Shown in pieces: positions 1 to 9,984 of a stretch of DNA of 64,000 nucleotides. The stretch spans positions 3,038,001-3,102,000 of the forward strand of contig NZ_CP113517.1 in assembly GCF_024360925.2 (NCBI RefSeq), in the 5' to 3' direction. This DNA is from Methylomonas rapida. GTDB lineage: Bacteria; Pseudomonadota; Gammaproteobacteria; Methylococcales; Methylomonadaceae. The first letter of the stretch is position 1, and each line of letters begins with the position of its first letter. Under the pieces are notes generated by a model. The model was not told where the DNA came from. It did no database searches and saw only the letters and a list, made by a program, of their open reading frames with translations. The position numbers and the translations under genes are program-made.

Positions 1-258
1 AGTTGAAGGGCTTTGATGCGTTTGTCAAAACCTATCAAAACTGGCGAAATGAAATCACCAACTATTTCATTCGCCGGGAAACCAGTGGCTTTGTTGAAGG
101 GCTTAACAACAAAATCAAAAGCATCAAACGACGCTGCTTTGGCATTTACAATACCGTCCGCCTGTTTCAGCATATCTGGCTTGATATCGAAGGGAGACGG
201 TTGTTCGGTTATGCATAACCCTATATGTCGGGGCTACTCCGCGAAATACGGAAGAGCC
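1..258 (+). mobile_element. ISL3-family IS, right part only (window starts inside it)
   Basis: The last ~260 bases of an ISL3-family element. It ends at 258 in the terminal repeat GAAATACGGAAGAGCC. The encoded transposase tail (3-218) matches, residue for residue, the C-terminus of the complete copy at 31187-32581, but lies in the opposite orientation. It abuts the 3' end of an IS1182 transposase gene and appears to have inserted there: that reading frame runs straight into the ISL3 terminus. Confidence 0.9.
3..218 (+). CDS. ISL3 transposase, C-terminal fragment
   Basis: Partial at the 5' side because the window starts inside the gene. The visible 71 residues are the last part of the DDE transposase domain of the ISL3 family (GFVEGLNNKIKSIKRR, then the C-terminal RLFGYA). 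They are identical to the end of the 417-residue transposase at 31227-32480. The first in-frame codon TTG is internal, not a start. Confidence 0.9.
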   Translation: MKGFDAFVKTYQNWRNEITNYFIRRETSGFVEGLNNKIKSIKRRCFGIYNTVRLFQHIWLDIEGRRLFGYA

Positions 259-1650
259 GTTTTTTTGAGGTAAAACCGCCTTTTCGGCAGTTATGCGGGT
301 ATTGGGGGGGGCTGGTGTTGTTACCGCTAACATCTTGGCCATTCGCCTTAGATTTTGAGCAGTCGCCGCCAGTAGGAACTCATCCTTGGCATTACTGAAG
401 CCTCGTAAACGCAGCTTATCCATTTTCAAAATGCGCTTGAGATGGGCAAACAGCATTTCCACCTTCTTACGTTCCTTACGTGACTGCTTATAAGCATCGG
501 TTTTGGTAATGGCGCGCGCGACATCACGGGCCGATTCGTGGGGGCTTCGATCTATTTGACGATTAGCCATGTTAGGACAGCACTGCTCTTTGAGCGGACA
601 GGCTTGGCAATCCAATTGGCTGGCGCGATAGCGATAAGGGTTTTTCTGTTTGCTGCGCCAAGCGGTTTTCAGAAACTTACCCGCAGGACAGATATACCGA
701 TTATTGTCCGCATCATAGGTAAAGTCAGAGCGGCCAAAGGTGCCATCGGTGCGTTCCGACTTATCAAATACGGGTACATGCGGTTCTATGTCTTTTTCAT
801 CGACTAACCATCCGAGCATGGCGGCTGCCCCATAATTGGTATCGCCCACCAAACGTTCGGGCTTCAGACCAAATGTCTCTTCTACCCGATCAATCATGGT
901 CCGAGTCGCCTCCACTTCGGCGGCTTTATTGACCGCTGAGGCTTCCACGTCAAGGATGATGCCCGCTTCCAGATCGATCAAGTAATTGGTTGAATACGCG
1001 AAAAATGCGGGCCCACCAGGCGCAGCTGTCCAGGTAGCAGCTGGGTCGGTCAGTGAAAGCGTCCGGGTGGACTCTTTAGGATCATTCGTTTCTTCTAGTG
1101 CCGCGAGATATTCACGGACCGGGCGTTCTGCTTGAGCGGGATCGCCCCAATCTATGTCATCACCATTTTCAACTCGGCGTTGCCGTTGTGCATCGGCTTT
1201 GATGATGCTGGCGTCGGTGGCAAAACCTTCGCCACGCACCAGGCCTTCTGCCATACACCGTTTCAGGACAGTCTCAAACACTATCCGAAAAGCCTGGCTG
1301 TCCCGAAAGCGACCCAGACGGTTCTTAGAAAAGGTGGAATGATCCGGCACGGGATCGTCTAAATCCAGTTTGCAAAACCAACGGTAAGCCAAGTTGACAT
1401 GCACTTCTTCACAGAGACGGCGTTCGGAACGAATCCCGAAACAATAGCCAAGGATTAACATGCGAATCATCAGTTCGGGAGCAATCGACGGCCGGCCAAT
1501 GGGGCTGTAATACTCTGCTAATTGCTGACGAAAATCACCCAGATCGAGGAAGCGGTTGATACCGCGCAGCAGATGATCTTTGGGAATGTGCTTTTCGAGA
1601 CTGAAACAGAAAAACAACTGCTCCTGAATCCCCGATTGTTGTCCCATCAT
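259..1650 (-). CDS. IS1182-family transposase (C-terminus replaced by ISL3 end)
   Basis: DDE transposase of the IS1182 type. The N-terminal segment has the usual PIGRPSIAPELMIRMLI and GIRSERRLCEEVHVNLAYRWF features, followed by DHSTFSKNR and the first catalytic Asp in GFATDASIIKADA. A four-cysteine patch (CQACPLKEQCC) and the last helical segment (KKVEMLFAHLKRILKMDKLRLRG) follow. The frame reads through the ISL3 junction at 258 and stops only at 124, so the last ~45 residues are foreign. The original stop is lost. Activity is uncertain. Confidence 0.85.
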
Positions 1651-1728
1651 GGCGTCACCTCATGATTGAGTGGCTGTTGGCTGTATTTTACTACTCTAGG
1701 AACCTTATATCAGGGGACTTTTTCAACA
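259..1728 (-). mobile_element. IS1182-family IS, one end lost to ISL3
   Basis: Element carrying the IS1182-type transposase. The 5'-side end is probably near 1713-1728, where GGGACTTTTTCAACAG resembles the terminal repeats of this family. The other end is missing because ISL3 sequence begins at 258. The outer boundary at 1728 is inferred, as no partner repeat remains to compare. Confidence 0.6.
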
Positions 1729-1854
1729 GAATCGGTCGTGACGCGACCGTCATATCTTCGAATTCATCGGCCGAAAGCTGTCGTTAAAATTCCGATTCCT
1801 GAAAGAGGCCAGCCGTCACTTAGTGAAACCGACACGATCTCAGCGTAACGATAG

Positions 1855-4050
1855 TCACGAATTTTTAACCAGCCTCGCAGCCAGATGAGTGATCCTTCGC
1901 TGTGATTGTTGGTTTTTCACTGCCATAGCCAATGCCTTGGGCTGGGCAATCACAACGACCAGTTTTTTACCACGCGTGACGCCGGTATACAGCAGATTGC
2001 GTTCCAGCAGCATAAAGTGCTGCATGGCCATCGGAATCACTACCACGGGATATTCGGAGCCTTGCGACTTGTGCACACTGGTGGCGTAAGCCAGCGTAAT
2101 TTCGTCCAGATCACTGAATTCGTAGTCTACTTCCCGATCATCGAATACGATCTTGACCTGGCTTTCCTCAAGATCGATGGATTTGATCACGCCAATGTCG
2201 CCGTTGAACACTTCCTTGTCGTAGTTGTTGATTCGCTGAATGACCTTGTCACCGGGCGCATAGGTGTTGCCGAAACGGGTAATCTTCGGTTCGCTGTGTC
2301 CATTTAGCCGTGCTTGCAATTCGATGTTCAACGACCGCGCTCCCAGACCACCACGATTCATGGGCGTCAAAATTTGCACGTCGTTGACCGGATGAAACTG
2401 GAAACGCTGCGGAATCCGTTCGAGGACGACTTGCATCAATTTAGCGAAAATCTCCTCAGGTGTTTCGGCGTAGAGGCAATAAAAATCGCTGATGCCTTCA
2501 GTCTTATCCACCAAAGGCATTTGCCCTTGGTTAATCCGGTGCGCATTGGTAATGATTTTGGAGGTACTGGCCTGACGGAAAATTTCGGTCAGACGCACGG
2601 TGGCAATTTGACCGGAATCGATAATGTCGGCCAACACCGATCCTGGACCGACCGAGGGTAATTGATCGACATCTCCGACGATCAAGACCGCAGCCTCCGT
2701 CGGTATGGCTTTTAACAGCTGATTCATCAACACCACGTCCATCATCGACGACTCATCGATCACCAGGCAATCGAGGTCTAGCGGGTTTTCGTCGTTATGC
2801 TTGAACGCGAACTGCGTTGGATCGAACTCCAGTAAGCGATGCACCGTTTTCGCTTCCATGCCGGTCGATTCCGCTAAGCGTTTTGCCGCTCGCCCCGTCG
2901 GCGCGCACAAACCGATTCGAACTCGTTTGGCTTTGAGAATCTTGAGCAGACTGTTGACCAGGGTGGTTTTACCGACACCGGGGCCGCCAGTGATCACCGA
3001 GACTTTATGCTGGAGTACCAATCGTACGGCAGCCGCTTGCGACTGCGATAAGGTCATGCCGGTTTGCTCTTCCACCCAGGGTATGGCTTTATCCGCATCA
3101 ATCACACCCCACGGTGCATCGCCTTGATTCAATCGATTCAGGTGGGCGGCACAACCGATTTCAGCGCGGTGCAAGGGCGTCAGAAAAATGAATTCGTCAC
3201 TACCGTCGATTTCGGCAATCAAATTGCCTTCGGTCAATTCAGCGGCGATGGCTTGGTCGATAATCGATAATGGAATTTCCAATAATTTCGCCGCCATTTC
3301 GCACAGCTTGCTGCGAATCGCGGCACAGTGGCCTTCGCCGGACCATTCTTGCAATACATGTCGGACACCCGCTTGGGCGCGCAGCAGGGATTGCGGGCCG
3401 ATACCCAGCTTCTGTGCCAAAGTATCGGCGGTTTTAAAACCGACACCGTGGATATCCAGTGCCAGACGATAGGGATTTTCGCGCACTTTCTCGATGGATT
3501 GGTCGCCGTAGGTTTTGTAAATGCGCACCGAACGCGAGGTGCCGACACCATGCGATTGCAGAAAGACCATGATTTCCCGAATCACTTTCTGTTCCGCCCA
3601 GGCGCTGGTCACCCGCTCCTGGCGTTTCTTGCCGATACCCGGCAATTCCAGCAGGCGTTCTGGTGTCTGCTCGATCACATCGAACACCTGCTCACCGAAG
3701 GCTTTGACCAGTTTTTTGGCGAAATGGGGACCGATACCTTTGACCATGCCGGAACCCAGGTATTTTTCGATACCGTCCAACGTGGTCGGCGGCACGATTT
3801 TCAAGGAAATGGTCTTGAATTGCTGGCCATGTTGGCGATCGTTCACCCAACAACCCAGGCATTCGATGTATTCACCCGCTGTGACACTAGCAGCCGAACC
3901 GATCACGGTAATCAGTTCCCGATAGCCTTTGACTTTGACCCGCAACACGCAAAATCCCGAGGCCTCGCTATGAAACGTCACGCGCTCGATGGAGCCGTGC
4001 AGTTTTTCAACCGGATTGTCCGCATGCGCTGGCGCAGCCTGTGACGTCAT
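1855..4050 (-). CDS. recD2: RecD2-like ATP-dependent DNA helicase
   Basis: Superfamily 1B 5'-3' helicase of the RecD2/TraA-helicase type, 731 residues, close to the usual family length. An N-terminal OB-like region (1-90) is followed by three helix-hairpin-helix motifs (near 103, 134 and 200), then a RecA-like core. The core has Walker A GGPGVGKT at about 355-362, Walker B DESS at 432-435, [12 protein letters not shown] and a C-terminal [12 protein letters not shown] motif. In bacteria without RecBCD such enzymes act in replication or repair. On mobile elements they often accompany the transfer or replication genes. Starts at ATG 4050, seven bases after the next upstream minus-strand gene. 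Confidence 0.9.
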   Translation of the reverse strand: MTSQAAPAHADNPVEKLHGSIERVTFHSEASGFCVLRVKVKGYRELITVIGSAASVTAGEYIECLGCWVNDRQHGQQFKTISLKIVPPTTLDGIEKYLGSGMVKGIGPHFAKKLVKAFGEQVFDVIEQTPERLLELPGIGKKRQERVTSAWAEQKVIREIMVFLQSHGVGTSRSVRIYKTYGDQSIEKVRENPYRLALDIHGVGFKTADTLAQKLGIGPQSLLRAQAGVRHVLQEWSGEGHCAAIRSKLCEMAAKLLEIPLSIIDQAIAAELTEGNLIAEIDGSDEFIFLTPLHRAEIGCAAHLNRLNQGDAPWGVIDADKAIPWVEEQTGMTLSQSQAAAVRLVLQHKVSVITGGPGVGKTTLVNSLLKILKAKRVRIGLCAPTGRAAKRLAESTGMEAKTVHRLLEFDPTQFAFKHNDENPLDLDCLVIDESSMMDVVLMNQLLKAIPTEAAVLIVGDVDQLPSVGPGSVLADIIDSGQIATVRLTEIFRQASTSKIITNAHRINQGQMPLVDKTEGISDFYCLYAETPEEIFAKLMQVVLERIPQRFQFHPVNDVQILTPMNRGGLGARSLNIELQARLNGHSEPKITRFGNTYAPGDKVIQRINNYDKEVFNGDIGVIKSIDLEESQVKIVFDDREVDYEFSDLDEITLAYATSVHKSQGSEYPVVVIPMAMQHFMLLERNLLYTGVTRGKKLVVVIAQPKALAMAVKNQQSQRRITHLAARLVKNS

Positions 4051-4056
4051 GGGTTA

Positions 4057-4686
4057 CTAACTCTCGTCATGTTCGATAAACAGCGACGCTTGCGTGGGGT
4101 TCGCGTCATAGGACGTGCCATCGATGACAGGAAACAAACGTGAATAAGGCACCAGCCAAGTATGCTGCTCACTGATCTTGACAGTGGCCGTTTTGGGGTT
4201 CAGCCTAATGACTTCGCCGAACAATTCATGGTTGTCCCGGCCCTTGAATCCCACCTGCGTACCGACTTGCAATGCACTTTTGGGAATCCCGGTGGTATGC
4301 GGTTTGGGTTGAATCGCCGTATCAACGTCATCCAGATTGAGGTAATAAAATGGGATATTCCAGTTTTTCTGGTCTTTGACGTTTCTCACCAAGCAACGGG
4401 TCTTTTGAATCTTCAAGATCACCGCATCGATCAAGCCGTTGGCTTGCGGGTCGAAATAGCTAATCGATTGGCCGACTTTCAATTGGGCTTTTATCTGCTC
4501 TACCCGAACCGGATTGATGAGTTCCTGATAAATGGCAGACTGTAATCGATGTAAATCAAACAGTGATGCTTTATTGAGCGCTTCAAGAATTGCTGTGTAG
4601 TCCATTGCCGACGTCCCCGTTAACGGTTTTACCGCGATATTACCGGCTTTTATGTCGCCAAAATAGTGCCATGCATCGGGTAACAT
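4057..4686 (-). CDS. Uncharacterised protein upstream of recD2-like gene
   Basis: No family recognised. 209 residues if ATG 4686 is used; an alternative ATG at 4605 gives MDYTAILEALNKAS. The middle third looks beta-rich with SH3-like runs (VGQSISYFDPQANGLIDA and VGTQVGFKGRDNHELFGEV). This pattern of two small barrels is seen in nucleic-acid-binding adaptor proteins; that is an inference from pattern only. It probably shares a transcript with the helicase, which starts seven bases downstream. Confidence 0.6.
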   Translation of the reverse strand: MLPDAWHYFGDIKAGNIAVKPLTGTSAMDYTAILEALNKASLFDLHRLQSAIYQELINPVRVEQIKAQLKVGQSISYFDPQANGLIDAVILKIQKTRCLVRNVKDQKNWNIPFYYLNLDDVDTAIQPKPHTTGIPKSALQVGTQVGFKGRDNHELFGEVIRLNPKTATVKISEQHTWLVPYSRLFPVIDGTSYDANPTQASLFIEHDES

Positions 4687-4815
4687 ACAAAGCCGCCTCG
4701 TTTTTTCGCTTCACGGTGGCACCCAGGATAGAAGACGAGTTCGAACGGTATCCAGTCCGTTATACTGGGTTGGCGGACAGAACATCTACCAGGACGATTA
4801 ATCCAAACAGCATCT

Positions 4816-5349
4816 ATGGACTTTATAAAATTATGCGTGGGCGAGCGCTTCGATCATGACATGCCGGAAGAAGGCATGAGCATCATTCTGGCTAATGGCG
4901 CGCCATTATTGACTTTTAATTTTTCAGTTTCGCCGGGCGAAATCCAAGCCTTTCTCAATGGCGCCGCCTCGTTCGCGTTATTTGCCGAACAAAACCATCT
5001 GTTCTTTTTGTTTAAAATCGAGGGCTTTCTGGATTGGTCGGACTTGGCGTTTACCATTCATCTTGCCGGCGATGAGACCATCGATGAGGGTGATGCTTAC
5101 TTGCTCTTTAATCTGGTCTTGGTGGATCCGAATACCAAAATTGTCAAAGGTTTGCGCATGGTGACCGTCTCACCGGATTTCAGGTCAAGATTGGCTGAGT
5201 TGATCCGCAAACAAGCCTCAGAGCCGTTTGATACGATGGCTTACTATCGTGGCATTGGCAGCCTTTATGATAAATATCCCACCGCAAGCGACTTACTCAA
5301 ACAAGCCATGATCATCGAACAAGGCGGAAAGACACTACCGACGCTGTGA
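4816..5349 (+). CDS. Uncharacterised acidic protein
   Basis: 177 residues, no signal peptide or membrane segment. Alternating hydrophobic strands (SIILANGAPLLTFNFSV, HLFFLFKIEGFLDW, AYLLFNLVLVDP) suggest a compact beta-rich fold. It lies divergent from the unknown gene at 4057-4686 and 57 bases before the IHF-like gene, so it may start a short plus-strand unit. I do not recognise a family. Confidence 0.55.
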   Translation: MDFIKLCVGERFDHDMPEEGMSIILANGAPLLTFNFSVSPGEIQAFLNGAASFALFAEQNHLFFLFKIEGFLDWSDLAFTIHLAGDETIDEGDAYLLFNLVLVDPNTKIVKGLRMVTVSPDFRSRLAELIRKQASEPFDTMAYYRGIGSLYDKYPTASDLLKQAMIIEQGGKTLPTL

Positions 5350-5406
5350 TGGCTAGCGCCTACCCGCCCCACTGCCACAAATGATTCCTTTCATGCATAC
5401 CCGATA

Positions 5407-5715
5407 ATGACTAAATCCCAGCTCATCGAACGCATCAGCCTTAAATTGCCCCATTTACAGCAACGCGACGTCGAAATGGCGATCAACATCACTATCGATG
5501 TGATGAGCCACCATCTGGCACAAGGCGAGCGTATTGAAATTCGTGGTTTCGGTGGCTTCTCGATGATTCAACGAGCCGCCCGGATGGGGCGCAATCCCAA
5601 GACAGGCGAACCCGTGAGTTTGCCCATACGGCACGCCATTCACTTCAAACCTGGGCTGGACTTACGTGAACGCGTGTCCCTTTCCAGAGACCGATTCCCC
5701 TTGATTAAGGACTAG
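5407..5715 (+). CDS. IHF beta-like DNA-bending protein
   Basis: HU/IHF superfamily, 102 residues. MTKSQLIERI at the N-terminus and the arm region GRNPKTGEPV, preceded by GFGGFSM, are typical of IhfB/HimD rather than HU. The C-terminus carries ~10 extra residues beyond the family norm. Mobile elements often encode their own IHF or HU paralog for integration, oriT or regulatory DNA bending. It lies just upstream of the traL operon. Confidence 0.85.
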   Translation: MTKSQLIERISLKLPHLQQRDVEMAINITIDVMSHHLAQGERIEIRGFGGFSMIQRAARMGRNPKTGEPVSLPIRHAIHFKPGLDLRERVSLSRDRFPLIKD

Positions 5716-5820
5716 CCATCCCGTTATCCAATGATTTCAGCGTCGCATTGGCAGAGAGTATCTAAGGGATGCTTTGGGTAGCCCAAAGCCAAGATTCCTT
5801 TCAATCTTTTACAGCCCAAC

Positions 5821-5859
5821 TCGCGAAAGCGCGATAAATAGCGAGTTTTCGCAAACGAC
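5821..5859. promoter_or_regulatory. Imperfect palindrome upstream of traL (copy A)
   Basis: TCGCGAAAGCGCGATAA followed by GCGAGTTTTCGCAAAC forms an imperfect inverted repeat (about 10 of 16 arm positions). It aligns with 33 of 40 bases of the perfect palindrome at 45380-45417. It sits about 50-90 bases ahead of traL, the first gene of the conjugation operon. Likely an operator or activator site, or an RNA hairpin; the binding factor is unknown. Confidence 0.5.
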
Positions 5860-5880
5860 CTGCCGAAAATCCTCTTCACA

Positions 5881-5910
5881 ATAATGACCATCCCAACCGG
5901 AGGTCATTAT
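5881..5910 (+). promoter_or_regulatory. Inverted repeat enclosing the traL ribosome-binding site and start
   Basis: ATAATGACC (5881-5889) is exactly complementary to GGTCATTAT (5902-5910). The second arm contains part of the Shine-Dalgarno GGAGG and the first two bases of the traL ATG (5909). If transcribed, a 9-bp hairpin would hide the start site. The same GGTCATTATG context occurs before the gene at 49157. Confidence 0.55.
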
Positions 5911-6190
5911 GGAACCCGTTGCCATTCCCCATTCGATAGACGATCCGATTCACATTTTGCTGTGGAGCGCGGACGAGATCGTGCCATTCATCGTGAGCAT
6001 GCTTACCGGCATGTTGATCGATCAGTTCATACCCGGCTTGGCGCTCGGCCTCATCGCGGTCAAGTTTTACCGGCGTTTCCGCGATAACCGGCCTGACGGC
6101 TACACCTTGCACGCGCTGTATTGGCTGGGTTTATTGCCGAGCCGCGCGCAGACCATCCCCAATCCCTACATCCGTCGGTTCCTGCCATGA
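5909..6190 (+). CDS. traL: Type IV conjugative transfer protein TraL
   Basis: Small inner-membrane component of the F-type mating-pair formation system (VirB3-like), 93 residues. It has the family pattern: a short N-terminus (PHSIDDPIHILLWSADE), a hydrophobic hairpin at about 28-52, and a basic cytoplasmic tail ending NPYIRRFLP. First gene of the transfer operon; its stop overlaps the traE start (ATGA at 6187). Confidence 0.9.
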   Translation: MEPVAIPHSIDDPIHILLWSADEIVPFIVSMLTGMLIDQFIPGLALGLIAVKFYRRFRDNRPDGYTLHALYWLGLLPSRAQTIPNPYIRRFLP

Positions 6191-6798
6191 GATGGTCGGA
6201 GTTTCTGCAAACCTGGGATGGGCACGAGACCGAGAACCGCTTTAGCCGCGTCATTATCATTGGCTTGCTGGTGATTTGCGTGATTACTTCGCTGGCCGCC
6301 TGGCGTACCGAGCGCAGCATCATCCTGGTGCCCCCTACCCTCACCCAGGAAGTCGAAGTGACGCGCAGTAGCGCTTCCAGCGAGTTCAAGGAATCCTGGG
6401 GGTTGTTCCTGGCGGAACTCCTCGGCAACACCACGCCGGCCAATGCCGATTTTCTGAAAACCGCGGTCGAGCCGTTATTGGCGCCCGATATTTACCGCAG
6501 TGTCCTGGACGCCATGAGCGATCAAATCAAGGCCATCAAGATGGACCGGGTCGCAATCAGTTTTACGCCGCGTCACGTCGATTACGAAGCCGAAACTAAC
6601 AAGGTCTTTGTCAGCGGCGAACTCAAAAGCCAGGGTCCCAGTTCCAAACCGGACGTCAAACTCCGTACCTATGAATTCATCATCGCCATCAAAAACTATC
6701 GGCCCCGGCTGGAATACATCGACGTGTATCCGGATTCTCCCAGAACCCTGGAGCGATTGAAATCCACCCAGGGGCAACCTCAAGAGGCTAAATCATGA
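6187..6798 (+). CDS. traE: Type IV conjugative transfer protein TraE
   Basis: VirB5/VirB8-like TraE component of pilus assembly, 203 residues. Start set at ATG 6187, which overlaps the traL stop; an upstream TTG frame would run into traL. One N-terminal membrane anchor (VIIIGLLVICVITSLAAW, about 24-41) is followed by a periplasmic domain with the family's LTQEVEVTRSSASSEFKESW segment. The end overlaps the traK start by four bases. Confidence 0.9.
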   Translation: MRWSEFLQTWDGHETENRFSRVIIIGLLVICVITSLAAWRTERSIILVPPTLTQEVEVTRSSASSEFKESWGLFLAELLGNTTPANADFLKTAVEPLLAPDIYRSVLDAMSDQIKAIKMDRVAISFTPRHVDYEAETNKVFVSGELKSQGPSSKPDVKLRTYEFIIAIKNYRPRLEYIDVYPDSPRTLERLKSTQGQPQEAKS

Positions 6799-7772
6799 AA
6801 CTTGTGTCGCACCCCTGGTTGTTACTCACCCTTGCCGGTCCGGCGTGGGCCACCGATGACTTACCCGTGACGGTGTTACCCCCGGTCACCACCGTGGCCG
6901 AAGAGTCATCCTCTGCGCCTTCACAACCCGTTGTCCCGCCGCAGCCCGATTTTGGCATCGAGTTACCGCCGGTTGATGCCAGCGTCTTGAAAGCCGCCAA
7001 ACAGCAAGCGGCAGCCTCAAACTCAGCGTCAGCCACTTCCATCGGACCGCAGCACATCGCCGTCAAACCCGGTATCAACGAACTGATGCCGATTGCCGTC
7101 GGCCATTTGAATCGTCTGGTGACGCCGTTCGAGCATCCGGTGGTCACGACCACCAGCCAGGCCACCACCAGTACCAAAGGCAAAATCGTCTATGTCGCCA
7201 CCGCCGACGAAACGCCGGTGACGTTATACATCACCCCCGGCGACAACCAGGACATTGCGCTGTCGCTAACCCTGATCCCCAAACGGATTCCGGCCCGGGA
7301 AATCCATCTCGATCTGGATAAGGACAGCTACCAACTGCTGAATCAATGGCAGCGCGCCGACACCGCGAGTCGATCTTCGAGCCAACAGGAACAAGCTTAC
7401 ATCAGCCAACTGAAAACCTTGTTTCGGGATTTGGGTTTGCAAAAGACCCCAGCCGGTTATTCACTCCGCGAACCCAAGCCACAAGAACAGATTCGCTGCC
7501 TGCAAGACCGCGTGCAGATCAAAACCGGCCAAGTCCTAGAGGGCCAGGATCGGCTGATATTGGTGGGTCTTGCCAAGAATACCGGCAGCGACCTGCTCGA
7601 GTTCGACGAACGCAGTTGTGCGACGACGCAACAGGACGTACTTGCCGTTTCGGTCTGGCCCAACGTGGTATTGAAACCGCAGGAAGCCACCGAGTTGTAT
7701 GTCGTGGTCCGACAAGCGCCTGAGGCGTCAGTCAGTTTGCGGCCTTCGTTACTGAGCGGAGACCAACCCTAA
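6795..7772 (+). CDS. traK: Type-F conjugative transfer protein TraK
   Basis: Secretin-like VirB9 counterpart that forms the outer-membrane core with TraV and TraB, 325 residues. A short signal peptide ends near AWATDD. The proline-rich linker at 45-75 (PVVPPQPDFGIELPPV) and the beta-rich second half (GKIVYVATADETPVTLYITPG) match TraK. Its stop overlaps the traB start. Confidence 0.9.
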   Translation: MKLVSHPWLLLTLAGPAWATDDLPVTVLPPVTTVAEESSSAPSQPVVPPQPDFGIELPPVDASVLKAAKQQAAASNSASATSIGPQHIAVKPGINELMPIAVGHLNRLVTPFEHPVVTTTSQATTSTKGKIVYVATADETPVTLYITPGDNQDIALSLTLIPKRIPAREIHLDLDKDSYQLLNQWQRADTASRSSSQQEQAYISQLKTLFRDLGLQKTPAGYSLREPKPQEQIRCLQDRVQIKTGQVLEGQDRLILVGLAKNTGSDLLEFDERSCATTQQDVLAVSVWPNVVLKPQEATELYVVVRQAPEASVSLRPSLLSGDQP

Positions 7773-9151
7773 TGGCCAGCGTCGATACCTGGTGGGCACG
7801 CTTGACCCCGACCGCAAAACGCAATCTGGCCGTCGGCGGCATTGGTACCGTGCTGTTAGCCGTGATCATCGCGTTAGCCACTGTCACCCCGGAAGTCAGC
7901 AAGCCGCTCAGCAAACAGGCCACCATCCAACACATCCTGACCGATAGCGATCCGCGCTCGCTGGGCATCGACGGCATTTCCGCGCAATTACGCGATCTGC
8001 TGCAGAAGAACGACGAACAAGCCCGCCGGCTGGCCGCGATCGAAGAACAACAGCGGCGCGAGCAGCAATCCGACGAAATCCGCTTCAAACAATGGACCAC
8101 CGCGGAGCGGGAAGCCTATGAAGCCAAACTGCAAGCCGTGACCGGTGAAGTCGAGTCGTTGAAGAACAAAGCCTCTACACCGGCGGTAGCCGGAAGCCCA
8201 GGTGATTCCAGTCAGCCTTCCATAGAACCAACAACACAGGGAAGACCCTACAACCGCCGCCCAAACAACTCGCCATTCGACAACGGGCAAGACGATCTCA
8301 ACCGCGTGTTCGAGCAAGCCGCCATTCCCGCGCCGACACCTGGCAATACCGGTGTCTCGGGAGGACGAACCAATAGCCAAGCACCGGCGGCGATGCAGAT
8401 TCGTGTCATCCAGGAAGGCGCTGACCAAGCCAATGGTAAAGACAAAGACGCTGCCCCAAGCTCTGACCGAGGCCGCTCGAACCGCGATCATGCCAAAAGC
8501 GACGTCTTCATCCCGGCCGGCAGTATTTTGACCGGCGTATTGTTGAACGGTCTCGATGCCCCGACCGGACGCAAAGCCAAGAAAGAACCGATGCCGGTAC
8601 TGTTCCGGATCAAGAAGGAAGCCATTCTGCCCAACCGTTTTCACGCCGATGTGCGTGAGTGCTTCCTGCTGGCCGCAGGCTTCGGTGACTTGAGTGCCGA
8701 GCGCGCCTACTTTCGCGGCGAGACCTTTTCCTGTGTACGCCAGGACGGTGGCGTCATCGAAGTGCCGATGAATGCCTATGCCACCGGCGAAGACGGCAAA
8801 AACGGGGTGCGCGGTCGCGTCGTTTCCAAACAAGGCGCGTTACTCGCCCAATCGATGATGGCGGGTTTTCTGCGCGGCTTTTCCGATGCCTTCGGTCGTA
8901 ATCAGATCCCGGTGCTGATGACCGGCGGCATCGGTGCCCTATCCGGAACCACCCCTTTCCAAAGCGCTTTTTCCTCGCAGTCGATGGAAGGCGGCGCGCT
9001 AAAAGGCGCGGGCTACGCGATGGAACGACTGTCGCATTTTTACATGGACATGGCCGAGGAGATTTACCCAGTCATCGAAGTCGATGCCACCCGCCAAGTC
9101 AACTTCATCGTGCAAAAAGGCACGGCGCTGAAGCTGAAAACCCCAAGCTGA
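7772..9151 (+). CDS. traB: Type IV conjugative transfer protein TraB (VirB10-like)
   Basis: VirB10-type core protein spanning the envelope, 459 residues. Cytoplasmic N-terminus, then one membrane helix (LAVGGIGTVLLAVIIALATV, about 16-35). A coiled-coil (65-125), a proline- and asparagine-rich linker (130-230) and the TrbI/VirB10 barrel domain (VFIPAGSILTGVLLNGLDAP onward) follow. Conserved order traK-traB-dsbC-traV as in SXT-type elements. Confidence 0.92.
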   Translation: MASVDTWWARLTPTAKRNLAVGGIGTVLLAVIIALATVTPEVSKPLSKQATIQHILTDSDPRSLGIDGISAQLRDLLQKNDEQARRLAAIEEQQRREQQSDEIRFKQWTTAEREAYEAKLQAVTGEVESLKNKASTPAVAGSPGDSSQPSIEPTTQGRPYNRRPNNSPFDNGQDDLNRVFEQAAIPAPTPGNTGVSGGRTNSQAPAAMQIRVIQEGADQANGKDKDAAPSSDRGRSNRDHAKSDVFIPAGSILTGVLLNGLDAPTGRKAKKEPMPVLFRIKKEAILPNRFHADVRECFLLAAGFGDLSAERAYFRGETFSCVRQDGGVIEVPMNAYATGEDGKNGVRGRVVSKQGALLAQSMMAGFLRGFSDAFGRNQIPVLMTGGIGALSGTTPFQSAFSSQSMEGGALKGAGYAMERLSHFYMDMAEEIYPVIEVDATRQVNFIVQKGTALKLKTPS

Positions 9152-9177
9152 TTTTCACTAAAACACGGAAACGATTT

Positions 9178-9984
9178 ATGCCTCTTCGCCAAACCCGTTT
9201 ACTGCTGGCATCGCTGTTAGTCACTTCAACGGCCTTCGCTGCCAACCCGCCAAAACCGCCGGTGTCGGACATTGCTGCAGGCCTTTTGTCGATCAAGATC
9301 GACGGCATGCAGGACTTACCGATCTCGGGCCTGAAGATGGTCAAGTCCGGTGAACAAACGGTGTTTATTTCCAGTAACGGCCGCTTTGCCTTTTATGGCG
9401 GCAAATTGATGGACATCTGGACTCAACAGGAAATCAAGGAACTGGCCGATATTGAAAAAGTCGCCAACCGTATCGACCTGTCGCGGATGAAACTCAAGCC
9501 CGATGAGCTGGGCGCGGTGACGGTCGGCCACGGCAAAGCCCAGGTATTGATATTCATCGATCCCCGGTGCCCCTACTGCGGCAAGGTCATGCAAGAGCTG
9601 CAAGCCTTGCAAGACCAGTACACCTTCAAGCTGGTAATGGTCCCCATCCTCGGCCCCGAATCGCAAAACATTGTCGTGCAACTGGCCTGTCAGTTGGCCG
9701 CAAGCGATACCAAAGCCAAAGTCGCCGTGCGCGACCGCTTGTTGAAACAGGATTACGCCGGATTGCCAACCGAACCACCCACTCAGTGCAACAAAGAGCC
9801 GCTGCAGAAAGCCGTGGTCACCGCCAAGTTATTCGATTTGAAAGGTGTGCCGTTTCTGATCGCCCCGGACGGCCGTACCCACAGTGGCGCACCCGAGGTG
9901 TTAGCCGATTGGTTGGCCGACAAAACAAAGGCCGTATCCAGCACCACCACACCCGAACCAACGAAAGTGGAGAAAAAGCCATGA
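9178..9984 (+). CDS. dsbC: DsbC-like periplasmic thiol-disulfide isomerase
   Basis: Thioredoxin-fold protein, 268 residues, with a signal peptide (RLLLASLLVTSTAFAANP). The N-terminal dimerisation-like segment (30-110) precedes the active site CPYC at about 131-134 and the cis-proline motif GVPFLIA. Transfer operons of this type encode a DsbC because TraN, TraU and TraV are cysteine-rich. The position between traB and traV is the same as in SXT/R391. Confidence 0.92.
   Translation: MPLRQTRLLLASLLVTSTAFAANPPKPPVSDIAAGLLSIKIDGMQDLPISGLKMVKSGEQTVFISSNGRFAFYGGKLMDIWTQQEIKELADIEKVANRIDLSRMKLKPDELGAVTVGHGKAQVLIFIDPRCPYCGKVMQELQALQDQYTFKLVMVPILGPESQNIVVQLACQLAASDTKAKVAVRDRLLKQDYAGLPTEPPTQCNKEPLQKAVVTAKLFDLKGVPFLIAPDGRTHSGAPEVLADWLADKTKAVSSTTTPEPTKVEKKP

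Noticed and set aside
3328..4044. Long plus-strand frames opposite the RecD2-like gene
   Set aside because: They are antisense shadows; the minus-strand protein has complete helicase motifs.
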